Positions 7,971 to 15,461 of a stretch of 64,000 nt of DNA are shown in pieces. The notes beneath the pieces are model-generated. The model was not told the DNA's origin. It did not search any database and saw only the letters and a list, made by a program, of their open reading frames with translations. This DNA comes from CAZLMG01 sp964560765 (lineage in GTDB: Bacteria; Bdellovibrionota_B; Oligoflexia; Oligoflexales; CAZLMG01): NCBI GenBank assembly GCA_964560765.1, contig CAZLMG010000018.1:21328-85327 (forward strand), written 5' to 3'. Made by a program: the position numbers and the translations under genes. How positions within the stretch are numbered: position 1 is the first letter of the stretch; each line of letters opens with the position of its first letter.

Positions 7971-9023
7971 TTACTTGGCGCGAAACTTACGCCCCACCGC
8001 ATTGACGAGTTTGCCCGACCCATCAAAGCCCAGCAGCGTCACGGTTGCCGTCGCATTGACGGGGATGGGTGCCAGCGTCATAAATATGATGCGGCGACTG
8101 TCAGCTGCCGTCACACGCTTGGTAGCCACATCCTGCTTCTGCGATTGCTTGCATTCGGCCAAGGTGCCCAGGCAAATGGCAGCGCTGGCGATTTGATTGC
8201 CACCAGCGATGTAGGCGGTAAAGCTGCTGCTATCAGCCGTGCCATCTTGAGCGAGGTGCATTAGCATGCCAGTGTCAGGCGTGCCTGATTCGCCACTGGT
8301 CTGCTCCCATACGGGTGGTTCCAAATACTTTTGCAGGAAGGCGTAAGTTGCGGGAAATTGCTCCTTGACCATTATCTGCGTCTCTTCCTTGCAATAGTAC
8401 GAGTTATAGGCCTCCGCAAAGAATTCGAACAGGTAGGTCTCGTCATAACAGCCATAGCTGATAGGATAGGAATTTAGATTGGGGTTGGTACATTCGCCCC
8501 GCGCAATCTGCACCAATTCACGGTCAAAGGTCGCCGCGTCAAAGCCACGTTTGCGCGCTTCTTGACCTACGAAAAGTTGCACGGCGTGACCCACCTCATG
8601 CTGGGTCGTGAAGTCAATGGCCCAGCGGGATGGCTTGATTTTAATGGAGTTGGGACCCGCTGAAGAGAAATTGGTGACCCCGCCTTCAAATCCTGGGTTT
8701 TCCAAGGATACGTAAAATCCCCGCGTCTCGCCGTGAAGTGCCAAATAGGAGAGGTAATGGTCGGGCAGACCCGCCATGGCCTGGTAGTATTTTTCTTCGT
8801 ACGGGTTGCCATCGACATTGCGGGTAAAAGGGCGAACCATGCCTTTCACTTTACTGAGTCGTTGGCTGTCCCAAACTTTACAGTCATGGTCTTTTTTCGT
8901 TAACTGGGAAAAGCCGGATCCTGAGTCAACAGTCTGCAAATCTCCAATTCGGCAGGCGCTTAAGGTCATGATAACCGTGCACACCATCCCTAGTTTTGCA
9001 GTCTTTGCCAATGGCACATGCAT
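7971..9023 (-). CDS. Predicted zinc metallopeptidase lipoprotein, anthrax-lethal-factor-like (M34/ATLF-type)
   Basis: 350 residues from the ATG at 9023; an upstream TTG at 9059 would fall within the predicted promoter. The signal ends TLSAC, a lipobox, so the enzyme is probably membrane-anchored and exported. The zinc motif HEVGH is at about residues 142-146, and a second motif FEFFAEAYNSYY supplies the likely third ligand, Glu204. This HExxH plus FFAEA-F/Y pair resembles the ATLF-like peptidase domain of anthrax toxin factors; another gluzincin family is possible. Several cysteines around 175-215 may form disulphides. The C-terminal 90 residues look like an extra beta domain. The gene lies 69 bases upstream of the TonB/lipoprotein operon on the same strand. 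Confidence 0.75.
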   Translation of the reverse strand: MHVPLAKTAKLGMVCTVIMTLSACRIGDLQTVDSGSGFSQLTKKDHDCKVWDSQRLSKVKGMVRPFTRNVDGNPYEEKYYQAMAGLPDHYLSYLALHGETRGFYVSLENPGFEGGVTNFSSAGPNSIKIKPSRWAIDFTTQHEVGHAVQLFVGQEARKRGFDAATFDRELVQIARGECTNPNLNSYPISYGCYDETYLFEFFAEAYNSYYCKEETQIMVKEQFPATYAFLQKYLEPPVWEQTSGESGTPDTGMLMHLAQDGTADSSSFTAYIAGGNQIASAAICLGTLAECKQSQKQDVATKRVTAADSRRIIFMTLAPIPVNATATVTLLGFDGSGKLVNAVGRKFRAK

Positions 9024-9327
9024 CCGAGACACCCCCGCGACAGTTCCAAGTAGCCCCAAGGTGCAAATGGATTGCCAATCCTTCAGCGCCGAAATGTATC
9101 AGAAAGCTAGGGGGTTGCGGCAATGCACCAGCATCCGGGAACGTCCAGTCAACAAACAAACTGGCTATTCTTTTTTCGCTACCGCCGGGCTGGTTCGGCG
9201 ATCTTCATTGCTTAAGTGTGTGCGCCAGTAACCGATCTACCCCCGTATACTTCTGGGTGCGGCTACGAACGGCGGCCGCCATCGAGTTTCCGGCGACAGA
9301 AATAGACCAGATCGACGAGGTGCGATT
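9024..9327. other. Divergent intergenic region
   Basis: 304 bases between the metallopeptidase and a divergent lipoprotein gene. The only feature I can support is the sigma-54-type site at 9062-9078. No clear promoter is visible for the rightward gene beginning at 9328, and no RNA gene was seen. Confidence 0.5.
9062..9078 (-). promoter_or_regulatory. Sigma-54-type promoter for the metallopeptidase gene
   Basis: Read leftward TTGGCAATCCATTTGCA: GG and GC are 10 bases apart, -12 TTGCA is perfect and -24 TTGGCA matches except for the following base. Predicted start near 9050, 27 bases before the ATG at 9023. Confidence 0.55.
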
Positions 9328-10971
9328 GTGAGATTTGTTATGACGAATTTTTCTGTATTGATCCTGGTATTTGCCCTTGCTTGTAACAAGAAGGATGGTG
9401 GCGGAAGCTCTGGCAGTGGTGCTGACGAAAATGATGACGGTGGCAGTTTGGGTGGCTTGCAGATCACGGCGACGCTGCCTGCGGAGGCATCAGCAGACAC
9501 AGCTTTTGCCCTGACGGTCACGGGCAGCTCTGTGTCTGGATTTTCCGACGACAATGCCTCGGAAATCTCGGCTGGGCAGTTATCGATACCTTTGAGCGCC
9601 AACCAGACGATGCAACTGACTCAGGCCGCCGGCGGCAACGCCATTGCCAACGGCCTTGTCATTGCGACGGTCACGTCCAACGACGATAAGTTTGCGGCAG
9701 GCGCAAGTATGAAGTTCGTCGAGGTTCCTGTTGCCGCCGGTGGCAATCTCCTCAAGCTCCCCACAGAATCACTGAAAGATGATGCATCACTTGACCTCGG
9801 TACGTTGAACGATTCAGGTGGCGATTTTGTTGCCACGCAGGCTTCAGCAGCCAGCATCGTAGATGTTGAGGCAGCTGTACTGAACGAGTTGTCGAGCACT
9901 GACAACGGCCTGAAGCTGGTCCGAAACGCCTTCATGAACGGCACGACAAACGACGCCAAGTACATGCATACCAAGCCACAGTATATGTTTACTGGCGATC
10001 TAACGCCATTTGCGACGTCGGCGAATTCTAGCGCCTTCACCCAGGTTGAAATTGGTGCCAGCAAGAATACGCAACTGCGTGGCTTCCTCCTGCGGTTTGA
10101 AGGCAGGCATGACATTCTGCGTGCGAGCGACCTATGCCGAAGTTCAGAAGCATCGACAACGCCTGCCACCAGTGAGCTTTTACTAATCCCGCCAACGACC
10201 ACACCCGCTGGCGAAGCACAAACCCCAGAGCTCGTCTTCAATGGCGACTTTTGTGCAGCCGATTCAGCGCTTTGTCCGCGCCTCACAACACTAACTTCGC
10301 AGGGCGCCTTTTTAAGGAGCGGTTCACAAACTGAGTGCTATAGCGACTTTGATATCAACGACGGCAACTATTTTGTCTTTTCGGAAGAGATGCGTGATGG
10401 AGCGCTCAACTTCAATATGAACTGGGCTTCCGGATACGGCTTCTTAGGTGTCATCCCCGAAGGTTTGTGGGATATGAAGTTAAAGACGGGCAGCACGGAG
10501 ACGCTTATCGCGCGTTTTGATTTAGCGGCTGGTTACCCCATGAGCGATACTTCTGCCACCGCCTATCCTGTTGTCTATATTCCGTCCTTGAAGTTAACTC
10601 GTGATACCACCACCAATAAGCTGCTCGAAGTGGCCTTCAAGATGAATGTGTGGAATGCGGAAACCAACGCTTTTGTCGAAGTCTCTGATATATCGCTCAT
10701 GCAAGGTACGTTGTCCGAGCTTTATGTGATGCTCGGGGACAGCAGCACGACGGGTTGGAGTTCCCCTAACAACGCCGATAAGTCGTTCGAAGTCGCCTTT
10801 CCGGCGTCCGGCAATACCTTCACGGTCGATACATCCTCCACAGCGGTGCCGTGGATCCTATTGGACAGTGGAGCCAACATCAACAATGACGAATCCACCC
10901 CTCATATTCAGGGGATGGTTGTCACCTATGAGCTTTATGGTGTGACTTATCGATTCGATCTGCGTCTCTAA
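9328..10971 (+). CDS. Large lipoprotein of unknown function
   Basis: 547 residues starting at GTG 9328 with GAGG upstream; an ATG four codons later is an alternative. The signal ends FALAC, followed by a Lys/Gly/Ser/Asp-rich linker (NKKDGGGSSGSGADENDDGG) of the kind used to tether a surface domain. The body is beta-rich and acidic, with cysteines in the middle (DLCRSS, NGDFCAADSALCPR, TECYSD), and ends RFDLRL. I recognise no enzyme motif. It converges with ccoG and overlaps it by 4 bases. Confidence 0.78.
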   Translation: MRFVMTNFSVLILVFALACNKKDGGGSSGSGADENDDGGSLGGLQITATLPAEASADTAFALTVTGSSVSGFSDDNASEISAGQLSIPLSANQTMQLTQAAGGNAIANGLVIATVTSNDDKFAAGASMKFVEVPVAAGGNLLKLPTESLKDDASLDLGTLNDSGGDFVATQASAASIVDVEAAVLNELSSTDNGLKLVRNAFMNGTTNDAKYMHTKPQYMFTGDLTPFATSANSSAFTQVEIGASKNTQLRGFLLRFEGRHDILRASDLCRSSEASTTPATSELLLIPPTTTPAGEAQTPELVFNGDFCAADSALCPRLTTLTSQGAFLRSGSQTECYSDFDINDGNYFVFSEEMRDGALNFNMNWASGYGFLGVIPEGLWDMKLKTGSTETLIARFDLAAGYPMSDTSATAYPVVYIPSLKLTRDTTTNKLLEVAFKMNVWNAETNAFVEVSDISLMQGTLSELYVMLGDSSTTGWSSPNNADKSFEVAFPASGNTFTVDTSSTAVPWILLDSGANINNDESTPHIQGMVVTYELYGVTYRFDLRL

Positions 10972-12368
10972 GGTGCTCGTCCCCAGAACGAAAGCTCGAT
11001 AGGCTTCCCCGAGTCCAGATCCACCAGCGTGATGGTTTTGCCGGCGAAAGTAGCCGGCACCGTCACCACCAGGCCCAGCCGAGCCGATTCGGATCCGGCG
11101 ATGGGTTGCGCGCATGCTCCGCAGAGCAGGGCACCTTCGGCCGGCGACTCCAGGCGCAAGTTTACGGTGCGAGGCTCGGACGTGTAATTGACGGCGCGCA
11201 AGATGTACATGTTGCCAATGGAGCCGTCCGGCATGGTGCTATAGGTCGTCCCCGGCTGCCGGGTAATGGTGAGCTCCAGCAGCGGTCGCCGCCAAATGCT
11301 GAATGATAAAATACCAACCAACAGCGCCAGCAAGGCTGCATAGAGAAGGGGACGAAGTCGCCAGCGAAATCTAACCTTAACGCCTGACGCTGGTTCCGAC
11401 GCCGCCGATTCCGTAAGACTCGATAACTCGTCCGCACTCGCCATGCGAATCAAGCCCAGGGGGCGCTTAAGCGTCGTCATGATGCCATCGCACGCATCCG
11501 CACAACGCAGGCACTGAATACACTCCAGTTGCAATCCATTGCGAATGTCGATGCCGGTGGGGCAGACTCGCACGCACAACTCGCAATCGATGCAGTCACC
11601 TTGCGCCCGTCGGCCGCGCGGATCGCCGCGTCGCGCATCATAGGCCACAGCTGGCGTCTGCGCATCGAGCATGACCGATTGAAATCGCGCATATGGACAC
11701 AAAAACGCACAAAACTGTTCTCGAAACCAGGCCAAGTCCAAGTAAAAAACCGCCAACACCAAGCTCATTCCGGCAAAGGCCCAAGGATGCTCGGCGGGGG
11801 ATCTCGTCATCCAATGCAGCAACGTCGATGGAGGAATGAAGTACGCCAGAAATATGTTAGCGACCCCGGCGGAAACTCCAAGGAGCAGAATGTGTTTGCT
11901 CAATTTGCGTAGCGCCAGATTCAAGGTCATAGGTCCTTGATCCTGTATCTGTCGACGGCGGGCGTTGCCCTCCACCCACTCTTCGATGGGCCGTACCACC
12001 CATTCCACGAAGACGGTTTGCGGGCAGGCAAAACCACACCAGATGCGACCGCGCACGGACGTCACTAAAAACAGCGTCACGGCCAAAATCAGGGCGATAA
12101 ACGCCAGATAACCAGCATCACTAAACTTGAAAACAGCTCCGAAAACGTATGCTTGTCCAGCGAGAATGTCGACGCGCAGCACCGGTCTGCCGCCGATCTC
12201 CAACCAGGGGGTGATGCCGTAGATCAAGAGCAACAGTATGGCCAGGCGGCCGCGGAGCTTCGCCCATGGCCCAGGGCGCCGATCTGGATAGAGCCAACGG
12301 CGCGCCCCCGTTGCAGTGACGGTGGGCGCTCGCTCGCGTTCGACGCTCATGTCTTCCGGCGCGGACAT
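10968..12368 (-). CDS. ccoG: Cytochrome c oxidase accessory protein CcoG (FixG/RdxA), polyferredoxin
   Basis: 466 residues. The N-terminal half has several membrane helices with the conserved patterns GRIWCGFACPQTVF and FREQFCAFLCPYARFQSVM. Two 4Fe-4S clusters are supplied by GDCIDCELCVRVCPTGIDIR and LECIQCLRCADACD. An immunoglobulin-like C-terminal domain follows the last helix (about residue 345). CcoG helps copper handling during cbb3 oxidase assembly, probably as a cupric reductase. It is the last gene of the cco operon, 3 bases after ccoP. In many genomes ccoG lies between ccoP and ccoI; here ccoI leads the operon. Confidence 0.95.
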   Translation of the reverse strand: MSAPEDMSVERERAPTVTATGARRWLYPDRRPGPWAKLRGRLAILLLLIYGITPWLEIGGRPVLRVDILAGQAYVFGAVFKFSDAGYLAFIALILAVTLFLVTSVRGRIWCGFACPQTVFVEWVVRPIEEWVEGNARRRQIQDQGPMTLNLALRKLSKHILLLGVSAGVANIFLAYFIPPSTLLHWMTRSPAEHPWAFAGMSLVLAVFYLDLAWFREQFCAFLCPYARFQSVMLDAQTPAVAYDARRGDPRGRRAQGDCIDCELCVRVCPTGIDIRNGLQLECIQCLRCADACDGIMTTLKRPLGLIRMASADELSSLTESAASEPASGVKVRFRWRLRPLLYAALLALLVGILSFSIWRRPLLELTITRQPGTTYSTMPDGSIGNMYILRAVNYTSEPRTVNLRLESPAEGALLCGACAQPIAGSESARLGLVVTVPATFAGKTITLVDLDSGKPIELSFWGRAP

Positions 12369-12371
12369 TCC

Positions 12372-12995
12372 TTACGGCGCCCTCTGGAATCGTTCGCCTT
12401 GCGGTGCTTTGCCGCCAGGAGTATTGGTGCCGGTGATGCTCACCACAAAGGCGGTGAGCTGTTCCACCTTTTTGCGTCCTAGGATCGGCTCCCAGGCTAA
12501 CATTCCCTTTTCCGTTACCCCAGTGGCAATGACTTTGACAATGTCTTCGTTGCTGCCACCGTGCAGAAAATATTCGTCGGTCAGGTTAGGGCCAATGGTG
12601 CCTTCGCCCTTGGCACCGTGACAAGGCAAGCAATTCGTCTGATATAGGGCCGCGCCTGCGGCGATATTGTCCGGATTAGACAGCGCGGCTGCGAGATTTG
12701 CGGTACCGCCAGCGTCGCCGCCGGTTGCTGCTGCCGTGGCTTCACTTTCGGTAGGTACCGATTCGCTACCGGTATCCATCGTTTCGCCTGTGCTTTGGGC
12801 GGGCGGCTGAGATTGACTTGCCGCCATTTCCATTTCTTGCAACAGGGTCGGTGTATCCATGATGTGGTAGCGAACCCAATAAATGGCACCAAAAATGATG
12901 GTGCCGTACATCAGTCCTAACCACCAGCGAGGTAGCGGATTGTCATACTCCTTGATGCCATCAGCCTCGTACGGGCGAATTTTATCCTGACTCAT
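12372..12995 (-). CDS. ccoP: cbb3 oxidase subunit III (CcoP), single-haem form
   Basis: 207 residues. The N-terminus carries the typical CcoP motif (YDNPLPRWWLGLMYGTIIFG) and one membrane helix. It is followed by a Ser/Thr/Glu/Ala-rich linker and one cytochrome c domain with CLPCH at residues 122-126 and a Met ligand probably in GMLAWEP. Standard CcoP has about 290-300 residues and two c-type haems; only one is seen here. The subunit delivers electrons to CcoO. Its ATG overlaps the ccoQ stop in an ATGA arrangement, indicating translational coupling. Confidence 0.93.
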   Translation of the reverse strand: MSQDKIRPYEADGIKEYDNPLPRWWLGLMYGTIIFGAIYWVRYHIMDTPTLLQEMEMAASQSQPPAQSTGETMDTGSESVPTESEATAAATGGDAGGTANLAAALSNPDNIAAGAALYQTNCLPCHGAKGEGTIGPNLTDEYFLHGGSNEDIVKVIATGVTEKGMLAWEPILGRKKVEQLTAFVVSITGTNTPGGKAPQGERFQRAP

Positions 12996-13165
12996 GGGCG
13001 TTTCTCCTGCTCATCCAAGGCGAGTTGGCTGATTTGCTCATAAATGCGACGCGAACCGGGGCGCATGATCCAGACGTAAACGCCGACCATGATCACAGCA
13101 AAAAGCACCAGCGACACTTGCGGCCAGACTGCGAATTCGGCGCTGGCCAAAGCTTCCTTCAACAT
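12992..13165 (-). CDS. ccoQ: cbb3 oxidase small subunit CcoQ
   Basis: A 57-residue frame that exactly fills the space between ccoNO and ccoP. It begins MLKEALASAEFAVWPQVSLV, has one membrane helix (LFAVIMVGVYVWIM) and a basic-acidic tail ending DEQEKRP. Its ATG overlaps the ccoNO stop (TGATG) and its TGA overlaps the ccoP ATG (ATGA). The position and single-helix layout fit CcoQ, which stabilises the cbb3 complex. A strong GGAGG site lies upstream. Confidence 0.85.
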   Translation of the reverse strand: MLKEALASAEFAVWPQVSLVLFAVIMVGVYVWIMRPGSRRIYEQISQLALDEQEKRP

Positions 13166-15309
13166 CACTCACCTCCTGCGGCGCTGGTGTTTCTCTTCTT
13201 GATGTCCGTACCGAGGCGCTGCATGTAGCCGATGAGAGCGATCAGCTCAGAGCTTTCATCAGATTCAACACCCGCTGCTGTTAAGCTCTCGGAAATTCTT
13301 GCGGCTTGCACTTGGTAAGCCTGCTCAGCTTGTTCAATTTCGCTGTCCGTGTATTCGGCACCCAGCTTGCGCAGTGCGACGAGGCGTGGACGAATTCCGC
13401 TCATATCAACTGGTTCAGTGGCCAGCCAAGCATAGGCTGGCATGATAGATCCGGGGGACGTTTCCCGCGGATCGATCATGTGCTTGTAATGCCAAACATC
13501 TGGGTATTTGCCGCCCAGCCGGTGCAGGTCAGGGCCCGTGCGTTTCGATCCCCATTGAAACGGGCGATCGTAAACGAACTCACCGGCCTCCGATCGAGGC
13601 CCATAGCGCAACGTTTCCAAGGCGTGAGTGCGCACCATCTGTGAGTGGCAGGTGTAGCAGCCTTCTTTTACATACACGTCGCGCCCCATCACTTCCAATG
13701 CCGTATAAGGCTTTACGGAGGGAATGGTTGGCACATTGGATTCGACCATGAAGGTCGGCACAAACTCGATGATGCCGCCAACAGCCACTGCGATCACCAT
13801 CAGTACGGCCATGGGTAGCGCTTTACCTTCCAAGCGTTCATGGAACGTCTTGGGCGCAGGCTCTACATGGTGAGTAACGGTCACCTCTTCGTCCATCACG
13901 ACCTTGGCGGCGCGCGCCGTCATGAAGATGTTGTACAGACAGAGTATAGCCCCACCGAAATAAATGGTGCCGCCAATCATGCGAATCCAATACAGGGGCT
14001 TCAGCGCCAGTACCGTTTCCAAAAATTGCGGATAACGCAGCAGTCCATCCGCGTCCGTGGCAAACCACATGAGGCCTTGCGTGATGCCTGCGGCCCACAT
14101 GGAAATGATGTAGAGCAACATGCCGATGGTTGCAGTCCAGAAGTGCACGTTTGCTAGGCGCATCGAGTACAGTGGAACGCCCCACAACTTCGGTGCCATC
14201 CAATATGCCATCGCAAACACCATGCCGCCCACCCAGCCCATGGCGCCGCCGTGGACGTGGGCAATGGTCCAGTCGGTGTAGTGACTGATGAGGTTCAAAG
14301 ATTTGATGGATAGCAGTGGGCCTTCTAAAGTGGCCATGCCGTAAAAGGTCAAAGCCAAGACAAAGAATTTCAGAATCGGATCGGTGCGCACGCGATCCCA
14401 AGCGCCGCGCATCGTCAATAGTCCATTGAGCATGCCACCCCAGGAAGGCGCAATCAGCATCAGACTAAAGATCACCCCTAGCGATTGGGCCCACTCGGCC
14501 AGCGACGAATAGAGAAGGTGATGCGGGCCCGTCCAGATGTAGATAAACACGAGAGACCAGAAGTGGACGATCGACAGACGATATGAATATACAGGACGTC
14601 CCACTGCCTTTGGCACGAAGTAATACATCAGTCCTAAGAATGGCGTGGTCAGCAGAAAGCCGACGGCATTGTGACCATACCACCACTGCACCAACGCATC
14701 CTGCACACCAGCATAGACGGAATAGCTCTTGAATAGGCTGACGGGAATGACCAGAGCGTTCACCACGTGTAGCATGGCAACGGTCAGGATTGAGGCGACG
14801 TAAAACCAGATCGCTACGTACAGGTGCTGAACACGGCGAATGGCGATTGTCGCGAAAACGTTGATGGTCATCGCCACCCAAACGATGGCAACCGCCAAAT
14901 CGATGGGCCATTCCAGTTCGGCGTACTCTTTACCTTGGGTGATTCCCAGCGGCAAAGTGATCGCTGCAGCGACAATAATCAGCTGCCATCCCCAGAAGTG
15001 GAAACCCGTCAGTTTATCTGACCACATGCGGGTCTTCAGCAAGCGCTGCAACGAGTAATACAAGCCGGCAAAAAAGGCATTACCAGCAAAGGCAAAGACC
15101 ACGGCGTTGGTGTGTACTGGGCGCAAACGACCAAAGCTTAGGTAACTAATGCCCGTGTTGGCGGGCCACCACGCTAGCTGCAGTGCGGCAATGACGCCCG
15201 CCAGCATGCCGACGGCACCCCAAATTAATGTGGCCCATAGGAACAACCTCGCCGCCCGATCGTCGTAGCGCACGGTCAAGGTGCCCGTCCTGTTGTTAGG
15301 AAGGTTCAT
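13165..15309 (-). CDS. ccoNO: Fused cbb3 oxidase subunits I and II (CcoNO)
   Basis: 714 residues from ATG 15309, preceded by GGAGGA. Residues about 1-470 are CcoN, the haem-copper catalytic subunit, with 12 or more helices and the histidine motifs RPVHTNAVVF, WWYGHNAVGF, GPHHLLY and IAHVHGGAMGW. Residues about 500-714 are CcoO: a membrane anchor, then a c-type haem at CYTCH 551-555 and the conserved QMVRTHALETLRYGPRSEAGE (given here without its first base pair context) region split as QMVRT, RYGPRSEAGE and RTGPDLHRLGGKYPD. CcoN and CcoO are usually separate genes; the fusion is known from Bacteroidetes and some other groups. It is the terminal oxidase for low-oxygen respiration. Confidence 0.95.
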   Translation of the reverse strand: MNLPNNRTGTLTVRYDDRAARLFLWATLIWGAVGMLAGVIAALQLAWWPANTGISYLSFGRLRPVHTNAVVFAFAGNAFFAGLYYSLQRLLKTRMWSDKLTGFHFWGWQLIIVAAAITLPLGITQGKEYAELEWPIDLAVAIVWVAMTINVFATIAIRRVQHLYVAIWFYVASILTVAMLHVVNALVIPVSLFKSYSVYAGVQDALVQWWYGHNAVGFLLTTPFLGLMYYFVPKAVGRPVYSYRLSIVHFWSLVFIYIWTGPHHLLYSSLAEWAQSLGVIFSLMLIAPSWGGMLNGLLTMRGAWDRVRTDPILKFFVLALTFYGMATLEGPLLSIKSLNLISHYTDWTIAHVHGGAMGWVGGMVFAMAYWMAPKLWGVPLYSMRLANVHFWTATIGMLLYIISMWAAGITQGLMWFATDADGLLRYPQFLETVLALKPLYWIRMIGGTIYFGGAILCLYNIFMTARAAKVVMDEEVTVTHHVEPAPKTFHERLEGKALPMAVLMVIAVAVGGIIEFVPTFMVESNVPTIPSVKPYTALEVMGRDVYVKEGCYTCHSQMVRTHALETLRYGPRSEAGEFVYDRPFQWGSKRTGPDLHRLGGKYPDVWHYKHMIDPRETSPGSIMPAYAWLATEPVDMSGIRPRLVALRKLGAEYTDSEIEQAEQAYQVQAARISESLTAAGVESDESSELIALIGYMQRLGTDIKKRNTSAAGGE

Positions 15310-15454
15310 AATCTGCGTTATCCTCCGCAAAAAGCTGGTTTGCAGGCGACTCGAGATCGTCCATCTGACCATTTCGAACCGCCCAAATAAATCCTGCTAC
15401 CGCCGACAGGGCCAGCAGCAAACTTAGGGGCACAAGCACATAGATGACCGACAT
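15296..15454 (-). CDS. ccoS: cbb3 oxidase maturation protein CcoS
   Basis: 52 residues beginning MSVIYVLVPLSLLLALSA, with one membrane helix followed by the typical FIWAVRNGQMDDLESPA segment of CcoS, a protein needed to insert cofactors into cbb3 oxidase. It ends 14 bases inside ccoNO and begins 7 bases after the ccoI stop. Length and motif are typical of the family. Confidence 0.92.
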   Translation of the reverse strand: MSVIYVLVPLSLLLALSAVAGFIWAVRNGQMDDLESPANQLFAEDNADYEPS

Positions 15455-15461
15455 ATGACTC

